NCBI GenBank assembly: GCA_023247725.1
Contig: JAHFFW010000023.1
Coordinates: 1-39,443 of the forward strand
DNA: 39,443 nt
Reading direction: 5' to 3'
Origin: Candidatus Omnitrophota bacterium
GTDB taxonomy: Bacteria; Omnitrophota; Gorgyraeia; Zapsychrales; JAHFFX01
A program made the translations under genes and the position numbers. How positions within the stretch are numbered: the stretch's first letter is position 1; each line of letters begins with the position of its first letter. The notes beneath the pieces are model-generated. The model had not been told where the DNA came from. It did not search any database and saw only the letters and a list, made by a program, of their open reading frames with translations. Positions 15,658-24,062 of the stretch are shown here, piece after piece.

Positions 15658-16083
15658 ATGAAGATCTGTGCAAAAACGGATTATGCTTGCCGGGCCCTGT
15701 TGGAATTGTCGTTGCATTGGCCCAATATAACACCTCTGCGTTTAAACGACATTGCCCATCGGCAACAGATCCCCTTGAAATTTTTGATCCATATTTTGAT
15801 CAGTTTAAAACAACTTGGCTATATTGAGAGCCTCCGGGGGAATAAGGGCGGTTATGTCCTAGCCAAATCCCCCAAAGAAATTCTGCTTAAAGATGTCATT
15901 GAACATTTTGAGCATCACCCGTTTTATCAAAGTGCCGGAACTAAAGCAAAAAAAGGAAATGTATTTGAAAAAATTTGGACACAGGTGAACAAGGCCGTTG
16001 TGGATCAAATCCTCGCGATCAATTATGAAGAAATTTGCAATCAGGAAAAAACCCACGATACAGTTCCCATGTATAACATCTAA
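15658..16083 (+). CDS. Rrf2-family transcriptional regulator of sulfur assimilation
   Basis: Winged-helix regulator of 141 residues. The Rrf2 N-terminus is clear (KTDYACRALLELSLHW), as are the recognition region IPLKFLIHILISLKQLGYIES and the wing RGNKGGYVLAKSP. It has Cys only at about 4, 11 and 129, not the three-Cys cluster near 92-104 that binds Fe-S in IscR, so it is more like cysteine-metabolism repressors such as CymR. It is the first gene of rrf2-cysH-cysD-cysNC, 14 nt before cysH. It probably senses a sulfur metabolite or works with a partner; which one is not visible. Confidence 0.88.
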   Translation: MKICAKTDYACRALLELSLHWPNITPLRLNDIAHRQQIPLKFLIHILISLKQLGYIESLRGNKGGYVLAKSPKEILLKDVIEHFEHHPFYQSAGTKAKKGNVFEKIWTQVNKAVVDQILAINYEEICNQEKTHDTVPMYNI

Positions 16084-16097
16084 TTTTCATCCCCGGC

Positions 16098-16835
16098 ATG
16101 AATAATAACATTCAAGATCGACTCAGCGAATTTAAAGGGAAGGTGAAAGACGCCGATGCCCAGGACGTGATCCGTCTGGCCTTTGAGCAATTTGGCTCTA
16201 GGGTGAGTTTTGCTTCCAGTCTGGGAGAAGAAGATCAGGTGATTACCGACATGATCGCCAAGGCCGCGCCGGGAATTGAAATTTTTACCCTAGACACCGG
16301 ACGCTTGCATCAGGAGACCTATGATCTTTTGGCCAAAAATCAGAAACGGTATCGGTTACGTTTCAAAACTTATTTTCCCGATCCCAAAGCCGTCGAAGAC
16401 ATGGTCGCAAAAAAAGGCATCAATCTTTTTTATGAAAGTATCGAGAACCGCAAACTCTGCTGCAGAATCCGAAAGGTGGAACCTCTAAGGAGAGCCTTGG
16501 CTGACATGGATGCATGGATGACCGGTTTGCGTCGAGCCCAATCGTCCGATCGCGGCCAGACGGACGTGGTCGAATGGGATGCCGATCATCAAAAGATCAA
16601 AGTCAATCCCTTGGCCTTCTGGTCGTTAGAAGATGTTCGTCGCTACATTGCCGAGAATAAAGTTGATATCAATGAATTGCATTCCAAAGGTTTTGTCAGC
16701 ATTGGTTGCGCTCCCTGCACCCGAGCCATCAAACCCGGCGAGGATATTCGCGCGGGCCGCTGGTGGTGGGAAGATGCCCAAAAGAAGGAATGCGGTTTGC
16801 ATAATAATCCTCATCGTCCGAAGGCGGGGTCATGA
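16098..16835 (+). CDS. cysH: Adenylyl-sulfate (APS) reductase CysH
   Basis: Reduces activated sulfate to sulfite using thioredoxin or a similar donor. The 245 residues contain the PP-loop-like [24 protein letters not shown], then CC (121-122) and CAPC (204-207). These four cysteines bind [4Fe-4S] in APS reductases and are missing in PAPS reductases. The C-terminal ECGLH (Cys232) is the catalytic cysteine. The motif set therefore indicates APS as substrate. The gene overlaps cysD by ATGA and is downstream of rrf2 in one operon. Confidence 0.93.
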   Translation: MNNNIQDRLSEFKGKVKDADAQDVIRLAFEQFGSRVSFASSLGEEDQVITDMIAKAAPGIEIFTLDTGRLHQETYDLLAKNQKRYRLRFKTYFPDPKAVEDMVAKKGINLFYESIENRKLCCRIRKVEPLRRALADMDAWMTGLRRAQSSDRGQTDVVEWDADHQKIKVNPLAFWSLEDVRRYIAENKVDINELHSKGFVSIGCAPCTRAIKPGEDIRAGRWWWEDAQKKECGLHNNPHRPKAGS

Positions 16836-17725
16836 ATAAGGCCATGGATCAATTGGATTATCTGGAAGCCCAAAGTGTTTTTATCTTAAGAGAGGCCTAC
16901 CGGGAATTTAAGAGTCTCGTCATGCTCTGGTCGATCGGAAAAGACAGCACCGTCCTATTATGGTTGGCTAAGAAAGCCTTCTTCGGTCACGTGCCTTTTC
17001 CATTAGTTCACATCGATACGAGCTTCAAAATTCCGGAAATGATTCAATATCGGGATGAATTGGCCAAAAAATGGAAACTCAATATGATCGTCGGGCAAAA
17101 TAAGAAGGCCCTCGAAGAGAAGCGGACTTTTCCTGCGGGCGCCCTTGACCGCATCGCCTGCTGCAAAGCGCTTAAAACCGATGCTTTAAAAAATACGCTT
17201 TCCGGGGCTTGGCCGCGTTATCGTTTGAACCATACAACGGGAAACTATGAATTGGATTCGAATACCGAACCCTATACCGGTGTGATCGTGGGAGCCCGAG
17301 CGGATGAAGAGGGAAGCCGTTCGAAAGAACGGTATTTTTCTCCGCGGGACCGTAACAGCGATTGGGATGTCGGCGACCAGCCGCCGGAATTATGGAATCA
17401 ATTCAAAACCGACTTCGCTCCGGGGACGCATCTGCGCATTCATCCGCTTTTGGATTGGACCGAGTTGAATATTTGGGAATACATCGAGCGGGAGAATATT
17501 CCCGTCACCAGATTGTATTTTGACCAAGGCAATGGGAAACGATATCGTTCCTTGGGCTGCTATCCGTGCACCTTTCCGGTTGACTCGACGGCCAAGGATG
17601 TTCACGACATCGTGGAAGAACTGCGGGCCGGAAAATTCAAAAACATCGCCGAGCGTTCTGGCCGGGCCCAGGATAAGGAAGATGGCGGCGGGTTAGAAAC
17701 ATTGCGCCGCGAAGGGTACATGTAA
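16832..17725 (+). CDS. cysD: Sulfate adenylyltransferase subunit 2, CysD
   Basis: Catalytic subunit of ATP sulfurylase, making APS from sulfate and ATP while CysN hydrolyses GTP. In its 297 residues the PP-loop is [14 protein letters not shown] (about 33-46), followed by [25 protein letters not shown] and the C-terminal [16 protein letters not shown], all characteristic of CysD. It begins within the cysH stop (ATGA) and its TAA overlaps the cysNC ATG (TAATG), so the three genes are tightly coupled. ATG 16844 is a less likely start. Confidence 0.96.
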   Translation: MNKAMDQLDYLEAQSVFILREAYREFKSLVMLWSIGKDSTVLLWLAKKAFFGHVPFPLVHIDTSFKIPEMIQYRDELAKKWKLNMIVGQNKKALEEKRTFPAGALDRIACCKALKTDALKNTLSGAWPRYRLNHTTGNYELDSNTEPYTGVIVGARADEEGSRSKERYFSPRDRNSDWDVGDQPPELWNQFKTDFAPGTHLRIHPLLDWTELNIWEYIERENIPVTRLYFDQGNGKRYRSLGCYPCTFPVDSTAKDVHDIVEELRAGKFKNIAERSGRAQDKEDGGGLETLRREGYM

Positions 17726-19554
17726 TGAAGGCCACGCTCGAGAAAAAACCGCAAACCATCAACCGCGAGCAAATGAATGTTGTCATTGTCGGCCATGTGG
17801 ATCACGGTAAAAGCACTGTCATCGGCCGTCTCTTAGTTGACACGGGATCCTTACCATTAGGGAAATTAGAAGAAGTCAAAGCCCGGTGTGAGCGTAACGC
17901 CCGTCCGTTCGAATATGCCTTCCTTTTGGATGCCCTGAAAGATGAACAGGCTCAGGGCATCACGATCGATACGGCGCGCAGTTTTTTCAAATCCCAGAAA
18001 AGAGACTACATCATCATCGATGCCCCGGGACATATTGAGTTTTTGAAGAATATGATTACCGGTGCGGCGCGGGCCGAGGCCGCTTTGCTTGTCATCGATG
18101 CCCATGAAGGGATCAAAGAGAATTCCAAACGGCATGGCTATATGTTGTCCTTTCTTGGGATTAAGAATGTCGCCGTATTGATCAACAAGATGGATCTGGT
18201 TAGTTACAGGGAAGAAATTTTCCAGCAGATTAAAAAGGATTATCTTCAATTTCTGAAGGACGTCGGCATTGAACCCTCGCAAGTTATTCCCATTTCGGCT
18301 CGAGAAGGGGACAACTTGGTGCGGTTGTCCTCGAATATGCCTTGGTATAAAGGTATTCCAGTCTTGTCAGCCCTCGATGCCTTCCGAAAAGCCGCCGCGG
18401 CCTGGGAACAACCTTTTCGTATGCCGGTGCAGGACGTTTATAAATTTACCGAAGAAAGCGATGACCGTCGCATCGTGGCCGGCCGCGTTGAGACCGGGAC
18501 CATTTCCGCGGGCGAAGAGGTCGTCTTTTTGCCTTCCGGCAAGAAATCGAGAATTGCCTCAATCGAAAGTTTTCATACGGCGCCACAAAAAGATATTTTT
18601 GCCGGGCAAAGCACCGGAGTAACACTGGAGACTCAGATTTATATTCGTCCGGGTGAAGTCTTGTGCCGTCTTAAGGAAAAAAGTCCGCACGTGAGCACTA
18701 AATTCAAGGCCAACATCTTTTGGATGGGACGACAGCCATTGGTCAAAAATAAAACCTATAAACTTAAGATCACCACGCAGCATGTCCCGGCAATCCTTTC
18801 CAAAATTGTGGGCGTCATGAATGCCTCCGAGTTGTCGTCGTTGCAAAAGCCCCATGTGGACCGCCACGAAGTGGCCGAGTGCATTCTTGAGACCATGAAA
18901 CCAGTGGCTTTTGATGCCGTTGGAGATATCGCTCAAACGGGCCGATTTGTCATTGTGGATCATTATGAGATCGCAGGCGGTGGGATTATTTTAGCGCCGG
19001 TCTTCGATGAGCAATCTTTGCTTACCCAACAGATTAAGAAACGCGATTACGAATGGGAACGCAGCGGCATCACGCCGGACAAAAGAGCGCAAAAGTACGA
19101 TCATAAATCCGCTTTAATTGTCATCACCGGACAAATCGATACCGGCAAACAACGCATCGCCAAGGCGTTGGAGGAAGAATTATTCAATTTAGGGAAATTT
19201 ACCTATTTTCTGGGTGTGTCGAACCGTTTGACGGTTGTGTCCGGACAAAGCAAAGATAAAACCCTGGAAAAATTTGAACATTTACAGCAATTAGGTGAAC
19301 TTGCCCATATTTTGACTGATGCGGGCTTGATCTTAATTACGAGCATCACTGACATCGACGATTACGAGATGTCGATGCTTAAACATTTGAACCATCCGAA
19401 CAAAACCCTCGTCGTCAATGTCGGAGAAAACCGTTTCGGCGCCGGTCAGGTCGATTTAGAGCTGGTTGAAAATGAAGATAGCCAAATCGCCGTTGCCAAG
19501 ATCGTGGATCTCTTGATTAAGTCCGTTGTTCTTGATCCTGAATATTTTATTTAA
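17725..19554 (+). CDS. cysN: CysN GTPase fused to a degenerate APS-kinase-like domain
   Basis: 609 residues. The first part (about 1-440) is CysN, the GTPase subunit of ATP sulfurylase, with G1 GHVDHGKS (23-30), [11 protein letters not shown]3 DAPGH and G4 NKMD, then two beta-barrel domains. The C-terminal about 150 residues align with CysC, but key sites are gone. The P-loop is GQIDTGKQ (469-476), with Gln where Ser/Thr binds Mg-ATP. The DGDN motif reads GVSN in YFLGVSNRL. The arginine-rich substrate segment and KxLY region are not recognisable. The fold seems kept ([30 protein letters not shown]), but APS kinase activity is unlikely. APS reductase in the same operon makes PAPS unnecessary. 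Confidence 0.9.
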   Translation: MKATLEKKPQTINREQMNVVIVGHVDHGKSTVIGRLLVDTGSLPLGKLEEVKARCERNARPFEYAFLLDALKDEQAQGITIDTARSFFKSQKRDYIIIDAPGHIEFLKNMITGAARAEAALLVIDAHEGIKENSKRHGYMLSFLGIKNVAVLINKMDLVSYREEIFQQIKKDYLQFLKDVGIEPSQVIPISAREGDNLVRLSSNMPWYKGIPVLSALDAFRKAAAAWEQPFRMPVQDVYKFTEESDDRRIVAGRVETGTISAGEEVVFLPSGKKSRIASIESFHTAPQKDIFAGQSTGVTLETQIYIRPGEVLCRLKEKSPHVSTKFKANIFWMGRQPLVKNKTYKLKITTQHVPAILSKIVGVMNASELSSLQKPHVDRHEVAECILETMKPVAFDAVGDIAQTGRFVIVDHYEIAGGGIILAPVFDEQSLLTQQIKKRDYEWERSGITPDKRAQKYDHKSALIVITGQIDTGKQRIAKALEEELFNLGKFTYFLGVSNRLTVVSGQSKDKTLEKFEHLQQLGELAHILTDAGLILITSITDIDDYEMSMLKHLNHPNKTLVVNVGENRFGAGQVDLELVENEDSQIAVAKIVDLLIKSVVLDPEYFI

Positions 19555-19597
19555 TCCTTCCCCTTTTTTTTCCAATTAAACGATTGAAAAAATCCTA

Positions 19598-19627
19598 TTG
19601 ACAATGAATGGCAGGGTTTGCTACGAT
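19598..19627 (+). promoter_or_regulatory. Promoter for the porin gene
   Basis: TTGACA (19598-19603), 18-bp spacer, TACGAT (19622-19627) with an extended -10 TGC at 19619-19621. It begins 43 nt after cysNC and would give a leader of about 230 nt before the porin start. Confidence 0.6.
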
Positions 19628-19865
19628 TTTCCGAAAATAAATTTAGAAGGAACGCAATTATTTGCTTGGATCATGCCTCAATTCCAAAGGAATAAAAAAT
19701 CGCTTTCCGAGTTCCTGATTTTTCCCCGAAGGAAATCCTTTCCTGGGAATTCGCGCATACCAATTCAAAGAGATTTTTAGAATGCATGCAAAGAAATTGA
19801 ATGGCAGTCTTTATTCCTAAATAAGTTTAAATATAACGGGATTCATTTCAGAAAAGGAGTTGTGA
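19628..19865 (+). other. Long 5' leader of the porin mRNA
   Basis: The 311-nt gap between cysNC and the porin gene holds the promoter above and this untranslated leader. It contains small hairpins: ATTCC-aaa-GGAAT (19681-19693) and AGGAAA-tcc-TTTCCT (19730-19744). TATAAC at 19832-19837 might be a second -10. A strong AAAAGGAG site lies at 19852-19859. The one open frame (19598-19780) has no ribosome site and looks non-coding. I recognise no riboswitch; a leader this long on a porin gene could be a small-RNA target or a translational control region. Confidence 0.4.
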
Positions 19866-21248
19866 ATGAAAAAGCTGCTGAAGGTTAGCCTCGGGACCAT
19901 ATTCTTGTGTCTCTTTTCTCTCCCCGCTCAGGCGGAGACTTTAGAGGAACTCAAAAGTATGATGCAACAGATGAAAACTGAGTACGAGGGAAGGATTAAT
20001 ACTCTGGAAAAGAAAATTGATGCCTTAGAAACTCAGCAGAAAAAAGATAGCGTAAGGGTTGAACAATTGAATAATCAGCAATCTGAAAAAGTTGCGGCCA
20101 TAGAAAGTAAGATTGAGGAAAAATCCCTCAACGTCGAATACGTCGGGCGATATAAGGCTCCGGAAGGTAACGGCGGCTTGCTTGTGCGCAATCCATTTGG
20201 ATTTGGCAGTGTTTCGGTTGGAGGTTATGCGGATTTGGAGTACGGAGATTTTGAAAACGATGGTGCTTACTTTTCTTCGCACCGCTGGATTATCAATGTG
20301 GGAGCGCAGCTGCACGATCGGATTGGATTCAATTCGGAATTAGAAATTGAGGAAGGAGGACCCAATTCGGCCAACGAAGACGGAGAGATCAAAGTCGAGC
20401 AGGCCTATATGGATTATAAAATTGCCAATTGGGTGAACGTGCGCGCCGGCGCCGTGTTAGTTCCTTTTGGCCGATACAATCTTTATCATGATTCTGATCT
20501 GCAGGATTTGACCGCCCGGCCGATTATGGCCAGAGATATTGTTCCGACAACCTGGACAGAGGCCGGGGGAGGGATTTTCGGTCAAATGAATCCAGACTTG
20601 GAATCATTGAAGAATTTGAGCTTAAGTTATGAGGTGTATGCGGTCAATGGTTTGGACCAGGGTTTTGACGATACGGGTTTGCAGGAGGCGCGACCAAGTC
20701 TCAAAATCGACAATAATGATGATAAGGCCATCGTAGGACGCCTCGCCATCAGCCCTACTTTAAACCAGGAACTTGGATTCAGTGGTTACTGGGGAGAATA
20801 TGATCCCTTAGGCAATGCCATCCAAGGTAGTGGAGTCGATTGGCATTCTACTGTTGGTTCATTTGAGTTGATTAGCGAGTATGCCTATTTTGATGTCGAA
20901 GAATCCGCCGCCGGAAGCTCGGATGTCGCTGATTTCTTTCAGGGTGCCTATGCGCAATTGAATTATCATTTCTGGTTCGATTGGCTCAATCAGACTTTTC
21001 TGGGCAAAGGTTTTGAAAATCCCCAATTCACTTTGGCCGGCCGATATGATTGGGCCTTGATCCATGATGATGGGGACGCTGACAATAGCGAAAATAATCG
21101 GGAAACTCGTTACACTTTAGGATTCAACTATCGTCCTATTGAAAATTTCATTTATAAATTTGAATACCAGTGGAACCAGGCGAATAATGAGACGTTGGAA
21201 CGGGGAGACAGTAACGGATTCTTGTCTTCGGTCGCAATTGGTTTCTGA
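19866..21248 (+). CDS. Outer-membrane porin with periplasmic coiled coil
   Basis: 460 residues. A Sec signal ends near residue 24 (LPAQAET). A predicted coiled coil of about 60 residues follows (EELKSMMQQMKTEYEG through VAAIESKIEEK), then a long stretch of alternating beta-strand sequence rich in Gly, Tyr and Asp. The chain ends in AIGF; a terminal Phe is the usual signal for BAM-dependent insertion. The coiled coil before a barrel resembles porins tethered to peptidoglycan or forming trimers. The repeated acidic and aromatic strand pattern fits a phosphate- or general-porin-like family, but solute specificity cannot be read. Confidence 0.85.
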   Translation: MKKLLKVSLGTIFLCLFSLPAQAETLEELKSMMQQMKTEYEGRINTLEKKIDALETQQKKDSVRVEQLNNQQSEKVAAIESKIEEKSLNVEYVGRYKAPEGNGGLLVRNPFGFGSVSVGGYADLEYGDFENDGAYFSSHRWIINVGAQLHDRIGFNSELEIEEGGPNSANEDGEIKVEQAYMDYKIANWVNVRAGAVLVPFGRYNLYHDSDLQDLTARPIMARDIVPTTWTEAGGGIFGQMNPDLESLKNLSLSYEVYAVNGLDQGFDDTGLQEARPSLKIDNNDDKAIVGRLAISPTLNQELGFSGYWGEYDPLGNAIQGSGVDWHSTVGSFELISEYAYFDVEESAAGSSDVADFFQGAYAQLNYHFWFDWLNQTFLGKGFENPQFTLAGRYDWALIHDDGDADNSENNRETRYTLGFNYRPIENFIYKFEYQWNQANNETLERGDSNGFLSSVAIGF

Positions 21249-21262
21249 TGATTGAGAGGCGC

Positions 21263-21301
21263 GGGGCCGTCGGCCCAGAATAAGGCGTCGCCGACGGCCC
21301 C
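21263..21301 (+). repeat. GC-rich palindrome between porin and FMN-binding gene
   Basis: GGGGCCGTCGGC (21263-21274) and GCCGACGGCCCC (21290-21301) form a perfect 12-bp stem with a 15-nt loop, just after the porin stop. No T-run follows, so it is an imperfect terminator at best. It may stabilise the porin mRNA end or be a dispersed palindromic element; compare the one at 37710-37746. Confidence 0.7.
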
Positions 21302-21317
21302 CGATCATCTAACGAGA

Positions 21318-21851
21318 ATGAAATCCTTTCTTCTTATTCTTCTCCTGGCCGTCTTTGTTGCCACGATCCGGGCCGAACAATTGACGACCTTCGAGGAAGC
21401 CCTGCACTCAACCTTCCCGGAGTCAGATTCAACCCAAACCCATGTGATTCATCTTTCCCCGGACCAAGTCAGTACCATTCAAGATAAAGCGAATCTCCCC
21501 AAGCCGCCTTTGTCGCAGTATCAAATCATTGTTGTGCAAAACCAAAATAAGACCATCGGTTATACTTTCGAAGACACGGTTGCAGGCAAATGGGGACCCA
21601 TTCATTATTTCCTGGGCCTGGACGCTTTCGGCAAAATCCTCGCTGTGAAGGTTCTGGCTTACCAGGAGCGAAGAGGAAGGCCGGTGGCGGAAAAAAGGTT
21701 TACCCAACAATTTGTGGGCAAGGACCAAAATAATCCGGTGCGGCTGCGCAAAGACATCCAGGGCATCACGGGCGCCACGATCTCTTCTCGAGGCCTCACC
21801 GATGGGGTGAGAAAATTGCTCTATATATTTGAAGAATACCAAAAGCTGTGA
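21318..21851 (+). CDS. Exported FMN-binding domain protein
   Basis: 177 residues from ATG 21318, with a Sec signal (MKSFLLILLLAVFVATIRA). The rest is an FMN_bind domain of the RnfG/NqrC type: GPIHYFLGLDAFGKILAVKVL, then QGITGATISSRGLTDGV (148-164). TGAT with Thr154 is the site where ApbE attaches FMN covalently. The aspartate that normally opens the ApbE site (DxxTGAT) is Gln148 here, so attachment is less certain. No rnf, nqr or apbE gene is in the window. It probably carries electrons in the periplasm, but its partner is unknown. The open frame extends to a TTG at 21252, but that would start within the palindrome region and spoil the signal peptide. Confidence 0.8.
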   Translation: MKSFLLILLLAVFVATIRAEQLTTFEEALHSTFPESDSTQTHVIHLSPDQVSTIQDKANLPKPPLSQYQIIVVQNQNKTIGYTFEDTVAGKWGPIHYFLGLDAFGKILAVKVLAYQERRGRPVAEKRFTQQFVGKDQNNPVRLRKDIQGITGATISSRGLTDGVRKLLYIFEEYQKL

Positions 21852-21865
21852 TAGGTTAAAGGGCA

Positions 21866-22636
21866 ATGCGCATCCTTTTAACCAATGACGATGGAATCTA
21901 TGCCGAAGGTATTTTTGCGGCATACCAACAATTAAAGAAAATCGCCAATGTCACGGTGGTTGCGCCCGATTCCGAGCGTAGCTCCGTCGGTCATGGCATC
22001 ACCCTCGCCCATCCCATTTACTGCGGGAAAATTAAACGCAAAGGCCAATTCTTTGGCTACAGCATCAGCGGCACTCCCGCCGACTGTATCAAATTTGGCA
22101 TTCATACCGTGATGAAAAGAAAACCCGATTTGGTCGTCTCAGGAATCAACCTGGGGCCGAATGATGGCTGCAGTGTCTTTTATTCGGGGACAGTCGCGGG
22201 GGCGAGGGAAGGCGCGTTGTTGGGGCTACCGTCGATGGCGGTTTCCTTGGCGACCTTTATGAACCCTTCGTTTACCTATGCCGCCAGAGTCACCGCTCTA
22301 TTGGCGAGAATTTTGCAAAGGCATAAGCTTAAAAAGGGGACCTTCCTCAACGTCAACGTACCGGCGGTCAACTCCGCCAAGATTCGAGGGTTGAAAATCA
22401 CCAGGCAAGGATTGATTCCGATCCACGGTGCATTTCACAAACGGCTTGATCCCAACCGGCGAGAGTATTACTGGATGACGGGAAGAGCGCCGCTGGATCA
22501 AGACGATGACACAATTGATACCTTTGCCCTGAATCGGAATTACGTCACGATCACGCCCATTCACTGTGACATGACGGATGAGAAAATGGTTGAATCCATG
22601 TTGCAGTGGAATTGGAAAGAGGGAAGACAAACTTAA
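21866..22636 (+). CDS. surE: 5'/3'-nucleotidase SurE
   Basis: Metal-dependent survival nucleotidase of 256 residues. The N-terminal MRILLTNDDGIYAEGI has the metal-binding Asp8-Asp9, PDSERSSVGHGITL is the conserved Ser/Asn loop, and SGINLGPNDGCSVFYSGTVAGAREG carries the remaining metal ligand and active-site residues. It dephosphorylates nucleoside monophosphates and sometimes exopolyphosphate, which would suit a phosphate-scavenging genome, though it is far from the pst genes. The ATG follows AAAGGG and lies 14 nt after the FMN-binding gene, so the two may be co-transcribed. Confidence 0.94.
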   Translation: MRILLTNDDGIYAEGIFAAYQQLKKIANVTVVAPDSERSSVGHGITLAHPIYCGKIKRKGQFFGYSISGTPADCIKFGIHTVMKRKPDLVVSGINLGPNDGCSVFYSGTVAGAREGALLGLPSMAVSLATFMNPSFTYAARVTALLARILQRHKLKKGTFLNVNVPAVNSAKIRGLKITRQGLIPIHGAFHKRLDPNRREYYWMTGRAPLDQDDDTIDTFALNRNYVTITPIHCDMTDEKMVESMLQWNWKEGRQT

Positions 22637-22647
22637 GGTCTTTCACC

Positions 22648-22676
22648 TTGAAAAGCCAGATGATTCATAATATAAT
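22648..22676 (+). promoter_or_regulatory. Strong sigma-70 promoter for citrate synthase
   Basis: TTGAAA (22648-22653), exactly 17 bp, then perfect TATAAT (22671-22676). It is the best housekeeping promoter in the window. A TTAAAA...TTTTAA palindrome lies just downstream in the leader, and GGAG at 22717-22720 precedes the gltA ATG. Confidence 0.8.
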
Positions 22677-22726
22677 ACGGCCACCTTAAAATTTTTTAAG
22701 CCAAAATCCCTTTCCTGGAGAATGAG

Positions 22727-24019
22727 ATGGAAGAAAAAGCCAAGCTGACGGTTGGCGACAAAACGATTGAACTTCCCATCATCACCGGCAGCGAAGAAGA
22801 AAAAGGCATTGACATCAGCAAACTCCGGTCGAGTTCCGGCTGCATCACCTACGATCCGGGATACGGCAATACCGGTGCCTGCAAAAGTTCTATCACTTTT
22901 CTGGACGGGGAAAAAGGCATCCTGCATTACCGCGGTTACCCCATTGAGCAAATAGCGGAAAACTGCAATTTTGTCGAAACTGCCTATCTCCTCATTTACG
23001 GCGAGCTTCCCAACCGAGACCAGCTGGAAAATTTTTCCAATTCTTTTACCGAACACGCGACGATCCATGAAGACATGAAGAATTTTTTTTATGGATATCC
23101 GCCGTACGGGCATCCCATGGGGATCTTATCGGCCATGGTCTGTTCGTTGTCCGCTTACTATCCGGAGCTGGCCAAAGCTGAACCGACGAAAGAAGAGATC
23201 GACCGCATTGCGGTTCAACTCCTTTCTAAAATCCGGACGATCTGCGCTTTTTCTTACAAAAAATCCATTGGAGAACCATTTGTTTACCCGCGGCCGGAGC
23301 TAAAGTATATCCCTAATTTCCTGAACATGATGTTCTCCTCGCCGTCCCGAGCTTACGAAATTGATGAGGATGAAGTCAACGCCATGCGCGTTCTATTCAT
23401 TTTGCATGCCGATCATGAGCAGAATTGCAGCACCTCGACGGTTCGAATCGTGGGAAGTTCCCGCGCCAACTTGTTTGCCTCCGTCGCTGCCGGGATTTGT
23501 GCCTTATGGGGGCCTTTGCACGGCGGCGCCAACCAAGAAGTGATCGAGATGTTAGCAATGATTTATAAAGATGGTTGCAATGTCAAAAAATATGTGGACC
23601 TTGCGAAAGAGTCTCATGGAGAATTTCGGCTGATGGGTTTCGGCCATCGGGTCTATAAAAATTTTGATCCCCGAGCCAAAATCATCAAGCAAAAGACCGA
23701 TGCCTTGTTGAGAAAAAAGGGAATCCATGACCCGCTTTTGGATGTCGCCGTCAAGCTCGAAGAGGTCGCCCTCAAAGATCCTTACTTCATTGAGCGCAAA
23801 CTTTATCCTAACGTGGATTTTTATAGCGGTATTATCTATCGCGCTATCGGCATTCCACTCAACATGTTTCCGGTCATGTTCGCGATCGGCCGTTTGCCCG
23901 GCTGGATCGCTCATTGGAAAGAAATGATTGAAGATCCCGCCACCAAGATCGGCCGGCCCCGTCAGATCTACACCGGATGCACCCGACGTGATTTTGTTCC
24001 CATTGAAAAACGCGGATAG
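22727..24019 (+). CDS. gltA: Citrate synthase
   Basis: Condenses acetyl-CoA and oxaloacetate, the entry to the TCA cycle. At 430 residues it matches the large Gram-negative form. Active-site segments are LHADHEQNCSTSTVR (His230), WGPLHGGANQEV (His265), MGFGHRVYKNFDPRA (His307) and NVDFYSGII (Asp364). The N-terminal domain (about 1-60) with SSSGCITYDPGYGNTGAC is the extra beta region of NADH-sensitive hexameric enzymes. It has its own strong promoter and a good ribosome site. Together with fumarase at 27858 it supports an oxidative TCA cycle. Confidence 0.97.
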   Translation: MEEKAKLTVGDKTIELPIITGSEEEKGIDISKLRSSSGCITYDPGYGNTGACKSSITFLDGEKGILHYRGYPIEQIAENCNFVETAYLLIYGELPNRDQLENFSNSFTEHATIHEDMKNFFYGYPPYGHPMGILSAMVCSLSAYYPELAKAEPTKEEIDRIAVQLLSKIRTICAFSYKKSIGEPFVYPRPELKYIPNFLNMMFSSPSRAYEIDEDEVNAMRVLFILHADHEQNCSTSTVRIVGSSRANLFASVAAGICALWGPLHGGANQEVIEMLAMIYKDGCNVKKYVDLAKESHGEFRLMGFGHRVYKNFDPRAKIIKQKTDALLRKKGIHDPLLDVAVKLEEVALKDPYFIERKLYPNVDFYSGIIYRAIGIPLNMFPVMFAIGRLPGWIAHWKEMIEDPATKIGRPRQIYTGCTRRDFVPIEKRG

Positions 24020-24062
24020 TTTAGATTCAAACACTTCCAAAAAAGAAGGGAAATGCCGTCTC

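Noticed and set aside
19607-19621. Sigma-54-like TGGCAG...TTGCT upstream of the porin gene
   Set aside because: The GG to GC distance is two bases too short for sigma-54, and a good sigma-70-type promoter overlaps it.
19598-19780. 60-residue open frame upstream of the porin gene
   Set aside because: Starts within the -35 element, has no ribosome site and no protein-like pattern.
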